From positions 930,001 to 994,000 of the forward strand of contig CAVTXI010000004.1 in NCBI GenBank assembly GCA_963738615.1: a stretch of 64,000 bases of DNA, written 5' to 3'. The stretch comes from CAVTWY01 sp963738615 (lineage in GTDB: Bacteria; Pseudomonadota; Gammaproteobacteria; Burkholderiales; Burkholderiaceae_C). The position numbers and the translations under genes were made by a program. Each line of letters opens with the position of its first letter. The first letter of the stretch is position 1. Shown one piece after another: positions 52,256 through 63,123 of this stretch. The notes beneath the pieces are model-generated. The model searched no databases. It was given only the letters and a program-made list of their open reading frames with translations, and had not been told where the DNA came from.

Positions 52256-52360
52256 CGGAAGTCATGGGTTGTCGCTCGAACGTCAACGACTGTCCATTCT
52301 GGGCGTTCTCATCCTGGCACAAAGATCGCACGATACGGTCTCCGATCGCCTAACCGCACC

Positions 52361-52477
52361 ATGAACGCCAAGACTCGTCGCCCCTCCCCGGTTCCTCACG
52401 GCCGACTGTCCAACTGGGCCTTGCTGATGGCCGTGGTCGCAGTGGGCGTGTCCGCCATCTTCCTCCCCGGGCTCTGA
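52361..52477 (+). CDS. 38-residue single-helix membrane peptide
   Basis: ATG 52361 opens a short frame with a basic start (NAKTRRPSP) and one hydrophobic helix (WALLMAVVAVGVSAIFLPGL). It lies 105 bp after dinB and ends 101 bp before the oxidase gene. Small proteins of this form are common; no homology can be judged at this length. Confidence 0.4.
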   Translation: MNAKTRRPSPVPHGRLSNWALLMAVVAVGVSAIFLPGL

Positions 52478-52578
52478 CCGCTCCGTGACGGCCGCGGCCG
52501 CAAATGGCCGCTCGACCGCCGGCGGCGCGCCGCATTACCATGCCGCGCGCCGCGCACTGACTGCTCGGCCTCGAGCAC

Positions 52579-53754
52579 ATGCCCGTCATCACCTGTATCG
52601 AAGACCTTCGGGTCCTGGCCGAGAAGCGCGTTCCGCGCATGTTCTACGACTACGCCGACAGCGGAGCGTGGACCGAGGGAACCTACCGCGCCAACAGCGC
52701 CGACTTCCAGAAGATCCAGCTTCGCCAGCGCGTCGCGGTCAACATGGACAACCGATCCATCGCCACAACGATGATCGGCCAGAAGGCTGCGATGCCGGTC
52801 GCGATCGCCCCGACCGGACTGACCGGCATGCAGCACGCCGACGGCGAGATCCTGGCCGCGTGCGCGGCCGAGAAGTTCGGGATCCCGTTCACGTTGTCGA
52901 CGATGAGCATCTGCTCACTCGAAGACATCGCCGAGCACACCAAGGCGCCGTTCTGGTTCCAGCTGTACTGGATGCGCGACCGCGACTTCATGCTGCGGCT
53001 GCTCGAGCGCGCCAGGAACGCGCGCTGCAATGCGCTGGTGTTGACGCTCGACCTGCAGGTGATCGGCCAGCGCCACAAGGACCTGAAGAACGGTCTGACC
53101 GCGCCGCCGCGGCCCACGCTGAGGAACTTGATCAACCTGGCCACCAAGCCGCGGTGGTGCCTGGGCATGCTCGGCACGCGCCGTCACACGTTCCGCAACC
53201 TCGTGGGTCACGCCAAGGGCGTGAGCGACATGTCGTCACTGGCTGCCTGGACCAACGAACAGTTCGACCCGCGCCTGAACTGGGACGACGTCGCGTGGAT
53301 CAAGAAGCAATGGAACGGCCCACTGGTGCTGAAGGGCATCATGGAAGTCGAAGATGCGAAACGGGCGGCCGACGTCGGTGCCGATGCGCTCGTCGTCAGC
53401 AACCACGGCGGGCGGCAGCTCGACGGCGCACCGAGTTCGATCGAGGTCCTGCCCGAGATCGCTGCAGCCGTCGGCAAGAACATCGAAGTCTGGATGGACA
53501 GCGGCATCCGTTCGGGCCAAGACGTACTGAAGGCGCGCGCACTGGGTGCCCGGGGAACGATGATCGGCCGCGCGTTCCTATACGGGCTGGGCGCGATGGG
53601 CGAAGCCGGTGTCACGCGATGCCTGCAGATCTTGGCCAAGGAACTCGACGTCACGATGGCTTTCTGTGGCCACACACGCATCGACGACGTCGGCCCTGAG
53701 ATCCTGCGGCCCGGCACCTTCCCCGTAGCGACGCGCAACACCCCTCACGCCTGA
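52579..53754 (+). CDS. FMN-dependent alpha-hydroxy-acid dehydrogenase
   Basis: 391 residues of the LldD/glycolate oxidase family. Visible motifs: FYDYADSGAWTEGTYRAN, APTGLTGMQH, WFQLY, LVLTLDLQVIGQRHKD, LKGIMEVEDAKRAADVGADA and the active-site SNHGGRQLDGAPSS with catalytic His and Arg. It oxidises L-lactate or a related 2-hydroxy acid and passes electrons via FMN. No lactate permease or regulator is adjacent, so the substrate is open. Confidence 0.92.
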   Translation: MPVITCIEDLRVLAEKRVPRMFYDYADSGAWTEGTYRANSADFQKIQLRQRVAVNMDNRSIATTMIGQKAAMPVAIAPTGLTGMQHADGEILAACAAEKFGIPFTLSTMSICSLEDIAEHTKAPFWFQLYWMRDRDFMLRLLERARNARCNALVLTLDLQVIGQRHKDLKNGLTAPPRPTLRNLINLATKPRWCLGMLGTRRHTFRNLVGHAKGVSDMSSLAAWTNEQFDPRLNWDDVAWIKKQWNGPLVLKGIMEVEDAKRAADVGADALVVSNHGGRQLDGAPSSIEVLPEIAAAVGKNIEVWMDSGIRSGQDVLKARALGARGTMIGRAFLYGLGAMGEAGVTRCLQILAKELDVTMAFCGHTRIDDVGPEILRPGTFPVATRNTPHA

Positions 53755-53799
53755 CGTGTGCGTGGGGTCGGCCGCAGGACGTGCGTCCTTGCGGGTGCT

Positions 53800-54159
53800 T
53801 CAGGCTCGTTGGATGCCGCGCCGTCCGATCACGTAGGCGATCAGCGCCACCACTGAAAGCAACATCATCGCCGGATGCGGTTCGGTGGACTTTTCAGTCG
53901 CGACAACAGCGGAAGTCGAGGACGAGAGGGCCGGTGACTCATCGCGGGCCCGACCAACGAACGCCGCGCGCTCGTTCAGCACCATCATCGCGGCGGCCGC
54001 GGGCAGGACTGCCAGGTCGCGACGATCACCCATTGCGACCTGTTCTGCGGTCGAAGCGGAAAGGACCCGGACCGCTGCTTCACCGGCGTTCCCTGCCGCG
54101 GAGGCGGCCAGGAGCGCAAGCGACAAACCGATCTTGACCACCGCCGTTTGGACCCTCAC
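53800..54159 (-). CDS. Small exported protein with PEP-CTERM-like tail
   Basis: 119 residues from GTG 54159 (good GGGGGG-type Shine-Dalgarno): a signal peptide (KIGLSLALLAASAAGNA), an Ala/Ser-rich middle and a C-terminal EP, membrane helix (MMLLSVVALIAYVIG) and RR tail. This is the three-part form of PEP-CTERM sorting signals, but the EP-H spacing is not perfect. No exosortase is in the window. Confidence 0.5.
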   Translation of the reverse strand: MRVQTAVVKIGLSLALLAASAAGNAGEAAVRVLSASTAEQVAMGDRRDLAVLPAAAAMMVLNERAAFVGRARDESPALSSSTSAVVATEKSTEPHPAMMLLSVVALIAYVIGRRGIQRA

Positions 54160-54336
54160 CTCGCCCCCCGTGCTTACCCAGATGCAAACGAATTCTGGGT
54201 CCGCCGCATGACGGGGCATCGCCCGCGTGGCGGCAACCACGCACCGGTTCGAGGGGGGCGGCACAGGGTCATCCCCGGAAGCCAGCACACAGCCCCCGCA
54301 ATCGGGGTGCCGCCGCAGGCCCGAGGTCTCTGCGTC

Positions 54337-55249
54337 TTACAGACGGCCGGATTGGAAGGTCTCCATGCAGGTCCGGGCGTCGCCGGACTGCAGGCCCTTC
54401 TTGAGCCAACTCATGCGTTGCTGGCTCGACCCGTGGGTAAATGACTCGGGTACGACCATGCCGGTGCCTTGCCGCTGCATGTTGTCGTCGCCGATCTGGG
54501 CAGCGGCATTCAGCGCCTCTTCGATGTCGCCGTCTTCCAAGCGCCAGCCGGCGGACTTCTGCGAGTTGTTGGCCCACACGCCGGCCAAGCAATCGGCCAT
54601 CAACTCCACACGGACCGACAGCGCGTTCATCTGTGCTTCCGACGTGCGCCCACGCATGCCGTCGACCTGCTGGGTGATTCCAAGTTGCTGCTGCACGTGA
54701 TGCCCGACCTCATGGGCTACGACGTACGCCGCGGCGAAGTCGCCGGGCGAATTCAGGCGGCGCTTCATCGTGTCGAAGAAGTTCAGGTCGATGTAGACGG
54801 TCTGGTCGCCGGGGCAATAGAACGGGCCCATCTGCGACTGTCCCGTTCCGCACGCGGTGCGTGTGGCTCCGCGGAACACCACAAGCTTCGGGTCACGGTA
54901 AGGCTTGCCCGCGGTGCGCATCTGGGTGCGCCACACGTCTTCCGTGCTGCCCAGGATCTGGCGGACGAACACCGCTGCGGGGTCGTTCGCCTGCGCCGCG
55001 GGTTGCCCCGAAGGCGCGCGTTGCTGTGGTGCCTGTTGTGCCGGTGCGCTGACGACCGAGCCGCCGCCACCAAGCATGCCGATGACGGTGAAGGGGTTGA
55101 TGCCGAAGATCCACGCCGCGATGAAGGCGATGACGATCGTGCCGATCCCCACGCCGCCACGGCCGAAGCTCACGCCACCAGGGCGCGCCACTGCCCTGGG
55201 ACCGCCGATCTTCGACGTTGCTGCTTTCACGTTGGCCGTCCATGCGCAT
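54337..55249 (-). CDS. YpfJ-type neutral zinc metallopeptidase, one frame change
   Basis: About 300 residues. The normal family start MRMDGQRESSNVEDRR is read from ATG 55249. Near 55205 the frame shifts by one, and the main frame continues through a membrane helix (GTIVIAFIAAWIFGINPF), FRGATRTACGTGQSQMGPFYCPGD, the zinc motif VAHEVGHHVQ and ELMADCLAGVWAN. In the annotated frame alone an ATG at 55230 would be used. The short out-of-frame N-terminus is so typical that a sequencing indel is the best explanation. Confidence 0.85.
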
Positions 55250-55284
55250 GGTGTTCTCCCGTCTGTGATCTTCAGAAGTTTGCC

Positions 55285-55854
55285 TCAGGCCCTGGGCAGA
55301 GTGACTCCGCGCTGGCCCTGGTACTTGCCGCCGCGGTCCTTGTAGCTCATCTCGCAGACCTCGTCGCTTTCGAAAAACAGCACCTGCGCGCAGCCTTCGC
55401 CCGAATAGATCTTGGCCGGCAGTGGCGTGGTGTTGCTGAACTCGAGGGTGACGAAGCCTTCCCACTCGGGTTCGAACGGCGTCACGTTGACGATGATCCC
55501 GCAGCGAGCGTAGGTGCTCTTGCCCAGACAAATCGTCAGCACGTTGCGCGGGATGCGAAAGTATTCGATCGTGCGTGCGAGCGCAAAACTGTTCGGCGGG
55601 ATGATGCACACGTCGCCCTCGATGTCGACGAAGCTTTTCTCGTCGAAATTCTTGGGGTCGACGACGGTGCTGTAGATGTTCGTGAACACCTTGAATTCGC
55701 GCGCGCAGCGGATGTCGTAGCCGTAGCTGCTGGTGCCGTAGCTCACGATGCGTCGGCCGTCGGGCGCGTGGCGCACCTGACCGGGCTCGAACGGCTCGAT
55801 CATCTGGTGGCTTGCCGCCATGCGGCGGATCCAACGGTCGCTTTTAATGGTCAC
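55285..55854 (-). CDS. dcd: dCTP deaminase
   Basis: 189 residues from GTG 55854; converts dCTP to dUTP for dTMP synthesis. Family motifs: TIKSDRWIRRMA, SYGTSSYGYDIRCA, SFALARTIEYFRIPRNVLTI and the catalytic Glu region EPEWEGFVTLEFSNTTPLPA. The 188-189-residue length is standard. The frame is open further upstream without homology. Confidence 0.96.
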   Translation of the reverse strand: MTIKSDRWIRRMAASHQMIEPFEPGQVRHAPDGRRIVSYGTSSYGYDIRCAREFKVFTNIYSTVVDPKNFDEKSFVDIEGDVCIIPPNSFALARTIEYFRIPRNVLTICLGKSTYARCGIIVNVTPFEPEWEGFVTLEFSNTTPLPAKIYSGEGCAQVLFFESDEVCEMSYKDRGGKYQGQRGVTLPRA

Positions 55855-55963
55855 TGAAAGTCGCAGGTGGCAAAAAGTGCGACATTCTAGGCAGCCGGCC
55901 ACCTGCAATGCCTTGTCACCAGGGCTACCATTGGCGTCAACCGGCAGTTCAAGGGGCACCAAG

Positions 55964-56497
55964 ATGCGCAACGCCACCGAGTTGATGATCCAGTACGCGG
56001 CCTACCACCGCGACGAGCGCAACATCGCGACGCACTTCGTCGGCATTCCCCTGATCATCTTTGCGATCGGCGTCTTGCTGGCCCGTCCGCCTTTTGCCTT
56101 CCATGACCTGCTGCTTTCGCCCGCCTGGGTGCTGTGGGGTGTGACCACCCTGTGGTACCTGACGCGCGGCAACCTGATGTTGGCGCTGGCCGTCAGCGCC
56201 ATGAACTTTGCACTGATCGCGCTTGCTCAACCGATCGCAGCGATGTCGACGGTGATCTGGTTGCTGATAGGTGTCGGTGCCTTCGTCGTCGGCTGGGCCC
56301 TGCAGTTCATCGGCCACTACTACGAAGGCCGCAAGCCGGCGTTCGTGGACGACATCAGCGGGCTGTTTGTCGGGCCAATGTTCGTGGTCGCCGAAGGCAT
56401 GTTCTCGCTGGGCTGGGGGCGACCGTTGGCGGCCGAGATCACCAGCCGCGTCGGCCCGGTTCACCTTCGCGACCTGCACGCGCACGCGACACGCTGA
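55964..56497 (+). CDS. Mpo1-like (DUF962) membrane protein
   Basis: 177 residues with four membrane helices. YAAYHRDERNIATHFVGIPLIIFAI at the start and FIGHYYEGRKPAFVDD carry the conserved His residues of the Mpo1/DUF962 family. The yeast member is an Fe-dependent dioxygenase of 2-hydroxy fatty acids; the bacterial substrate is unknown. All four expected His are present. Confidence 0.88.
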   Translation: MRNATELMIQYAAYHRDERNIATHFVGIPLIIFAIGVLLARPPFAFHDLLLSPAWVLWGVTTLWYLTRGNLMLALAVSAMNFALIALAQPIAAMSTVIWLLIGVGAFVVGWALQFIGHYYEGRKPAFVDDISGLFVGPMFVVAEGMFSLGWGRPLAAEITSRVGPVHLRDLHAHATR

Positions 56498-56536
56498 ACC
56501 TCGTACGCGCACGAAGGTGCGCCCTGCGTCACCTCC

Positions 56537-57406
56537 TCAGGTGCACCAGACGCGCGGCGCGCAGCCTGTGAGTCCCCACAGCGTGCCACGCCACGCCTTG
56601 CGCAGCGCACGAAACGCAGCGCCGACGGGCTCGACCCGCTCGGCCAGCGCGCGAGCGACAACCAAGCCGGGTTGAAGTTGAGTCACCCCCGTCGCCATCG
56701 GGCCATGGTGTTCGATACCGGCGCCAAGGACCTTGCACGCGGCCTCGAGCAAGCGGTCCCCCGCCATGCTGGTTTCGTCCCAGGCGATCCAGGCGGTGCC
56801 AATGACGGGGCGGCCCGCGAGTCCAAGCGGTGACCGAAGCAGGCGTTCGTCTGCAGCATCGATCCTGGCCTGCTCGAGCCACCGTCCCTCGAGCTCGAGG
56901 CGTTGCCGCAGATAGCCCACACCAAAGGCTTCGCCCGCCGCGGGCAACCCCAGGCACGTGACGTCCCAGCCGATCATCGAAGCGCCAGGCGCGAGCCGAA
57001 ACACGGCGTGGTTCGTGGCCCGCGCACCTTGGTGGACGATGGTCTCGAGCGGCACCCACTCGAGGCGCGACCCCGCGTGCAGCGTGGCATGCACCGTTTG
57101 CGACGCCTCGCTGCCCGCACTGCGGTAGAAGCGTGTCGCACCCGGTGTGGTCAACACCGCGTGCGCACCCGCACCGACGTCGATGTCTACCTGCAGAACG
57201 TCGCCGCCGACGATGCCACCCGGCGGATGCAAGATCACCTGGTGGCAAGTCGCCGCGCCTTCCGGGTACATCGACTTCAACACGCGCAGCGGACCTTCGT
57301 GGGCCGGCATGCCGACGGTCGCCTCACCGCGGCGGTGGAACGGCAGGTGCAGCCTGGCGTGCCAGCCAGCGCGCCGGTCGATTGCGGCCGGCGGGTCGCG
57401 CGTCAC
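56537..57406 (-). CDS. ureD: Urease accessory protein UreD
   Basis: 289 residues; scaffold that binds apo-urease and the UreF-UreG complex for nickel insertion. Typical parts: EGPLRVLKSMYPEGAATCHQVILHPPGGIVGGD, TPGATRFYRS, ETIVHQGA and GWDVTCLGLP. It overlaps ureG by 4 bp and is the last gene of the run, whereas ureD leads the operon in many relatives. Confidence 0.95.
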   Translation of the reverse strand: MTRDPPAAIDRRAGWHARLHLPFHRRGEATVGMPAHEGPLRVLKSMYPEGAATCHQVILHPPGGIVGGDVLQVDIDVGAGAHAVLTTPGATRFYRSAGSEASQTVHATLHAGSRLEWVPLETIVHQGARATNHAVFRLAPGASMIGWDVTCLGLPAAGEAFGVGYLRQRLELEGRWLEQARIDAADERLLRSPLGLAGRPVIGTAWIAWDETSMAGDRLLEAACKVLGAGIEHHGPMATGVTQLQPGLVVARALAERVEPVGAAFRALRKAWRGTLWGLTGCAPRVWCT

Positions 57407-58083
57407 GCCGCGTGCAGCAGGCCGCGCTGCTCGATGAAGCCGACCACGTCCGCCAGCCCTGCCCGCGTCTTGAGGTTGGTCATCGCATAGGGCCGATTGG
57501 GCCGCATGCGCCGCGTGTCCTGCTCCATCACCGCAAGGTCGGCGCCCACGTGCGGCGCGAGGTCAGTCTTGTTGATCACCAGCAGGTCGCTCTTGGTGAT
57601 GCCCGGGCCGCCCTTGCGCGGGATCTTCTCGCCACCGGCGACATCGATCACGTAGAGCGTGAGGTCGCTCAACTCGGGGCTGAAGGTCGCCGCCAGGTTG
57701 TCGCCGCCGCTTTCGATGAAGACGATGTCGGCGTCGGGGTAACGCGCCAGCATCTGGTCGACAGCCACGAGGTTGATCGATGCGTCTTCGCGGATCGCGG
57801 TGTGCGGGCAGCCGCCGGTTTCGACGCCCATGATGCGGTTCGCGTCGAGCGCGCCTGACACGGTCAACAACCGCTGGTCTTCCTTGGTGTAGATGTCGTT
57901 GGTGACGACCACCAGATCCCAGCGGTCGCGCATCGACTTGCACAACATCTCGAGCAGCGTGGTCTTGCCGGAACCCACCGGGCCACCGACGCCGACGCGA
58001 AGCGGCGGCAGCCTCTTGGTCCGGCCCGGGATGGCGTGCAGGGTGGATGGCTGTGGCAATGGCGATCGCGATGGCGTGGTCAT
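57403..58083 (-). CDS. ureG: Urease accessory GTPase UreG
   Basis: 226 residues. P-loop VGGPVGSGKTTLLE, the nickel site motif ETGGCPHTAIREDAS (Cys-Pro-His), FIESGGDNLAATFSPEL and NKTDLAPHVGADL. It supplies GTP energy for nickel transfer. It overlaps both ureF and ureD by 4 bp. Confidence 0.97.
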   Translation of the reverse strand: MTTPSRSPLPQPSTLHAIPGRTKRLPPLRVGVGGPVGSGKTTLLEMLCKSMRDRWDLVVVTNDIYTKEDQRLLTVSGALDANRIMGVETGGCPHTAIREDASINLVAVDQMLARYPDADIVFIESGGDNLAATFSPELSDLTLYVIDVAGGEKIPRKGGPGITKSDLLVINKTDLAPHVGADLAVMEQDTRRMRPNRPYAMTNLKTRAGLADVVGFIEQRGLLHAA

Positions 58084-58769
58084 GATCGGAAGATCCTCGA
58101 ATACTGCTGTTCATGCGCCGCGCCCAGCAGCGCGAGCATCGGCGTGAAGGCTTGGCGATCGTCGGGCGCGACGTGCAACGCGTGGTCGACCGCGGCAGGC
58201 AGTTCATGCGCAAGCCGCGCAAGCACGCGCTGGGCCGCGGCTTGCCCCAGCGGCACTGCCTTGATCGCGGCCTGCGTCATGTTTTCAGCCCAGCCGAAGC
58301 CGTGTGCGAGCAGGGCTTGGCGGTCGTCGATGCCGTGCAGCACCGCGGCCAGCGCGAACGCGACGGGCCACGTGATGTCGGACCTTGGCAGCCACGGCAG
58401 GCGCGCATCGCCGCCGAAGACGCCCTGGCGAATCCAGTCGTGCAGCGAGCGGCCCATCTGCAGCGACTGCGCGCGCTGCTCACCGCACTCACGCGTGCAC
58501 AGCACCCACGTGTTCACTTCGCGAACACGGTCGTTGCGTTGCTCTCGCCAGCCCGCCATCGCGTGCGCCACCGCGGGCATCTCGCTTCGCGCACTGGCCA
58601 ACCACAGTTGATCGACCAACCAGGCCGCAGCGCCCGCCTCGTCACACACGCGCCCAGCTTCCACTGCGGACTCGAGCCCTTCGGAGTAGGCGAAAGCGCC
58701 TACGGGCAACGCAGGCGACGCAAGCCACATCACGCCGATCAACGCGGACACATCAGTGCCCGTGGTCAT
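58080..58769 (-). CDS. ureF: Urease accessory protein UreF
   Basis: 229 residues, all helical: LMWLASPALPVGAFAYSEGLE-type start, RECGEQRAQSLQMGRSL and a C-terminal AVPLGQAAAQRVL region. It activates UreG in the maturation complex. The start 58769 overlaps the ureE end by 17 bp, inside the His-codon repeat; upstream Met codons come from that repeat. Confidence 0.93.
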   Translation of the reverse strand: MTTGTDVSALIGVMWLASPALPVGAFAYSEGLESAVEAGRVCDEAGAAAWLVDQLWLASARSEMPAVAHAMAGWREQRNDRVREVNTWVLCTRECGEQRAQSLQMGRSLHDWIRQGVFGGDARLPWLPRSDITWPVAFALAAVLHGIDDRQALLAHGFGWAENMTQAAIKAVPLGQAAAQRVLARLAHELPAAVDHALHVAPDDRQAFTPMLALLGAAHEQQYSRIFRS

Positions 58770-59250
58770 CGTGTTCATGTTCATGTTCATGTTCGTGCCC
58801 ATGGCCGGCCGCGTGATACGCCCCCGCCTCGGGCTCGAAGCCGTCTTCGATCGACAAAACTTCGAAGCCCATGCCGCGCAGCATGTCGGCGAGCACGTGG
58901 TCGGGTTCGAAGCGCAGGCTGTCGGCGCGGACGTCGACCGGCACGTGGCGGTTGCCCAGGTGATAGGCGGCGCGAACCAGTCCACCGCTTGCTGCCGAGC
59001 GTACCGCCATCAGCGGTTGCGGCTGCGCACGAACGACGATGAGCCCACCGTCGTCGACGACAAGCACATCGCCGTCGCGCATCACGGCGCCACGAGCAAG
59101 GAAGATCGCAACGTGATTGCCGCGGTCATCCATCGCCTCGAGCCGGCTCTTCTGACGCGCGTCCCAGTCGAGCGCGATCACCGATGCCCGCTTCGTGACC
59201 GAAGGCGCGAGCCCCACGCCGCGCGGCAGTAACTTCGACGCCGTGCGCAT
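58753..59250 (-). CDS. ureE: Urease nickel chaperone UreE
   Basis: 165 residues: peptide-binding N-domain, metal-binding domain (YHLGNRHVPVDV, LRFEPDHVLADMLRGMG) and a His-rich tail of eight His alternating with Glu/Asp/Gly in the last 16 residues. Nickel binds at the dimer His and the tail. On the DNA the tail is a CATGTT-type hexamer repeat that also supplies upstream Met codons for ureF. Confidence 0.95.
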   Translation of the reverse strand: MRTASKLLPRGVGLAPSVTKRASVIALDWDARQKSRLEAMDDRGNHVAIFLARGAVMRDGDVLVVDDGGLIVVRAQPQPLMAVRSAASGGLVRAAYHLGNRHVPVDVRADSLRFEPDHVLADMLRGMGFEVLSIEDGFEPEAGAYHAAGHGHEHEHEHEHDDHGH

Positions 59251-59262
59251 AACGTACAGCGA

Positions 59263-60983
<1,721 letters not shown>

Positions 60984-60987
<4 letters not shown>

Positions 60988-61298
60988 AGCGGACCCTGCA
61001 CCTCGCCGCGGAAACCGAACACGCGACGCGCGCCTGCGAAGTCCACAAGCTCGACCGTGCGCTGCTGCCCCGGCTCGAACCGCACCGCGGTGCCCGAGCA
61101 GATGTTCAGACGCATGCCGCGTGCTTGCGCACGATCGAACCGCAGTGCCCGGTTGGTTTCGGCAAAGTGGTAGTGCGAGCCGACCTGGATCGGCCGGTCA
61201 CCCGCGTTCTCGACCACCAGCGTGACACAGCGTCGACCGGGGTTGAGTTCGATCTCGCCATCGTCGACGAGCAGTTCGCCGGGGATCAAATGGCTCAT
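60984..61298 (-). CDS. ureB: Urease beta subunit
   Basis: 104 residues with IPGELLVDDGEIELNPGR, VVENAGDRPIQVGSHYHFAE and ALRFDR-ARGMRLNI, the standard beta-subunit sequence. It is separate from gamma, as in most bacteria outside Helicobacter. It overlaps its neighbours by 4 bp on each side. Confidence 0.98.
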
Positions 61299-61597
61299 GG
61301 GATTGGTTGGTGCACGGTGACCAGCTTGGTGCCGTCGGGAAAGGTGGCCTCGACCTGGATCTCGGGAATCATCTCGGGCACGCCGTGCATCACGTCGTCA
61401 CGTGACAGCACGTTGCGCCCCTCGCTCATCAACTGCGCGACCGTCTTGCCATCACGCGCGCCTTCGACGATCGCCGAGGTGATCAGTGCGATGGCCTCGG
61501 GGTGGTTGAGCTTCAGGCCGCGCGCGCGGCGCCGCTCGGCCAGCATCGCAGCCATGAAGACGAGCAGCTTGTCTTTCTCGCGAGGGGTCAGGTCCAT
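61295..61597 (-). CDS. ureA: Urease gamma subunit
   Basis: 100 residues with MDLTPREKDKLLVFMAAMLA, RGLKLNHPEAIALI and MIPEIQVEATFPDGTKLVTVHQPI, complete for the family. First gene of ureABCEFGD; divergent from urtA across a 243-bp control region. Confidence 0.98.
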   Translation of the reverse strand: MDLTPREKDKLLVFMAAMLAERRRARGLKLNHPEAIALITSAIVEGARDGKTVAQLMSEGRNVLSRDDVMHGVPEMIPEIQVEATFPDGTKLVTVHQPIP

Positions 61598-61652
61598 GAC
61601 GAAGTATCAGCAAGGTGCATACCACGCCCCTGTATGGCCCGTGTGGCGCGCT

Positions 61653-61667
61653 GCATCGCGCCGGTGC
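61653..61667. promoter_or_regulatory. NtrC-like enhancer site
   Basis: GCATC-GCGCC-GGTGC is one mismatch from the NtrC consensus GCACY-N5-GGTGC and lies about 90 bp upstream of the sigma-54 element, a normal enhancer distance. A GGTGCACC palindrome at 61707-61714 may be a second half-site pair. Confidence 0.5.
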
Positions 61668-61753
61668 GACGCACGCACCACGATGCGCGCACGTGCGCGT
61701 CACGACGGTGCACCGCCCCAGATTGCGCTCGGCAACCGTGAAGAAAGCCCGGG

Positions 61754-61768
61754 TGGCACACGGCTTGC
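61754..61768 (+). promoter_or_regulatory. Sigma-54 promoter of urtA
   Basis: TGGCAC (61754-61759), 5-bp spacer, TTGC (61765-61768): a perfect -24/-12 match in the right orientation, 73 bp before the urtA start. It indicates NtrC-type nitrogen control of the urea transporter. Confidence 0.85.
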
Positions 61769-61840
61769 GAAGGTAGGCATGAGGACGACCTGCCCTGCCT
61801 CGGGCCATCGCATCTACATCTGCATCTGGAGCCAACCGTC

Positions 61841-63112
61841 ATGCAACGTCGCTTTGCCATTCAATCACTCGCTGCAGCCCTGGCCCTGTCGGGTCTGATG
61901 ACCCCACAGGCCTTCGCCGCGGACACCATCAAGGTCGGGATTCTGCATTCGCTGTCGGGAACGATGGCGATTTCGGAGACCGTGCTGAAGGACGTTGCGC
62001 TGATGACCATCGACGAGATCAACGCCAAGGGCGGCGTGATGGGCAAGAAGCTCGAGGCGGTGGTGGTCGACCCGTCTTCGAACTGGCCTCTGTTCGCCGA
62101 AAAGGCCAAGCAGTTGATCGATCAGGACAAGGTCGCGGTGGTGTTCGGCTGCTGGACGTTGGTGAGCCGCAAGTCGGTGCTGCCGGTGTTCGAAGAGAAG
62201 AACTCGCTGCTGTTCTACCCCGTGCAGTACGAAGGCGAAGAGCTGTCGAAGAACGTGTTCTATACCGGCGCGGCCCCGAACCAGCAGGCGATTCCGGCGG
62301 TCGAGTACCTGATGAGCAAGGACGGCGGCGGCGCCAAGCGCTTCGTGCTGCTGGGCACCGACTACGTGTACCCGCGCACCACCAACAAAATCCTGCGCGC
62401 CTTCTTGAAAAGCAAGGGCATCGCCGACGCCGACATCCTCGAGGAGTACACCCCCTTCGGCCACGCCGACTACCAGACCATCATCGGCAAGATCAAGAAG
62501 TTCTCGGCCGAAGGCAAGAAGACCGCGGTGGTCTCGACGATCAACGGCGACTCGAACGTGCCCTTCTATAAAGAGCTGGGCAACCAGGGCCTGAAGGCGA
62601 CCGACGTCCCCGTGGTCGCGTTCTCGGTCGGCGAAGAAGAACTGCGCGGCGTCGACACCAAGCCGCTGGTCGGCCACCTCGCGGCGTGGAACTACTTCAT
62701 GTCGATCAAGAGCCCGGCCAACACCGAGTTCGTGAAGAAGTGGAGCGCCTACGCGAAGGCCAAGGGCATCGCCGGCCATAAAGACAAGGCGCTGACCAAC
62801 GACCCGATGGAGGCGACCTACATCGGCATTCACATGTGGAAGCAGGCGGTCGAGCAGGCCAAGAGCACCGACACCGACAAGGTGATCGCTGCGATGTCGG
62901 GCCAGACCTTCACCGCGCCGGGCGGCTTCACGTCGACGATGGACGCGAAGAACCACCACCTGCACAAGCCGGTGTTCATCGGCGAGATCAAGGCCGACGG
63001 GCAGTTCAACGTCGTGTGGAAAACGAAGGGCCCGGTGAAGGCCGAGCCGTGGAGCCCCTTCATTCCCGAGAACAAGGGAAAGAAGGACGAGCCCGTGCTG
63101 GCGAAGAAGTGA
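61841..63112 (+). CDS. urtA: Urea ABC transporter substrate-binding protein
   Basis: 423 residues with a signal peptide (LAAALALSGLMTPQAFAAD, cut near 27). The mature part is a type I periplasmic binding protein: KVGILHSLSGTMAISETVLKD, FGCWTLVSRKSVLPVFEEKN, LLFYPVQYEGEE and GAAPNQQAIPAVEYL are the UrtA signature. It captures urea for the urt ABC system, which feeds the urease encoded on the other strand. Confidence 0.96.
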   Translation: MQRRFAIQSLAAALALSGLMTPQAFAADTIKVGILHSLSGTMAISETVLKDVALMTIDEINAKGGVMGKKLEAVVVDPSSNWPLFAEKAKQLIDQDKVAVVFGCWTLVSRKSVLPVFEEKNSLLFYPVQYEGEELSKNVFYTGAAPNQQAIPAVEYLMSKDGGGAKRFVLLGTDYVYPRTTNKILRAFLKSKGIADADILEEYTPFGHADYQTIIGKIKKFSAEGKKTAVVSTINGDSNVPFYKELGNQGLKATDVPVVAFSVGEEELRGVDTKPLVGHLAAWNYFMSIKSPANTEFVKKWSAYAKAKGIAGHKDKALTNDPMEATYIGIHMWKQAVEQAKSTDTDKVIAAMSGQTFTAPGGFTSTMDAKNHHLHKPVFIGEIKADGQFNVVWKTKGPVKAEPWSPFIPENKGKKDEPVLAKK

Positions 63113-63123
63113 GTCGGTGAGTC

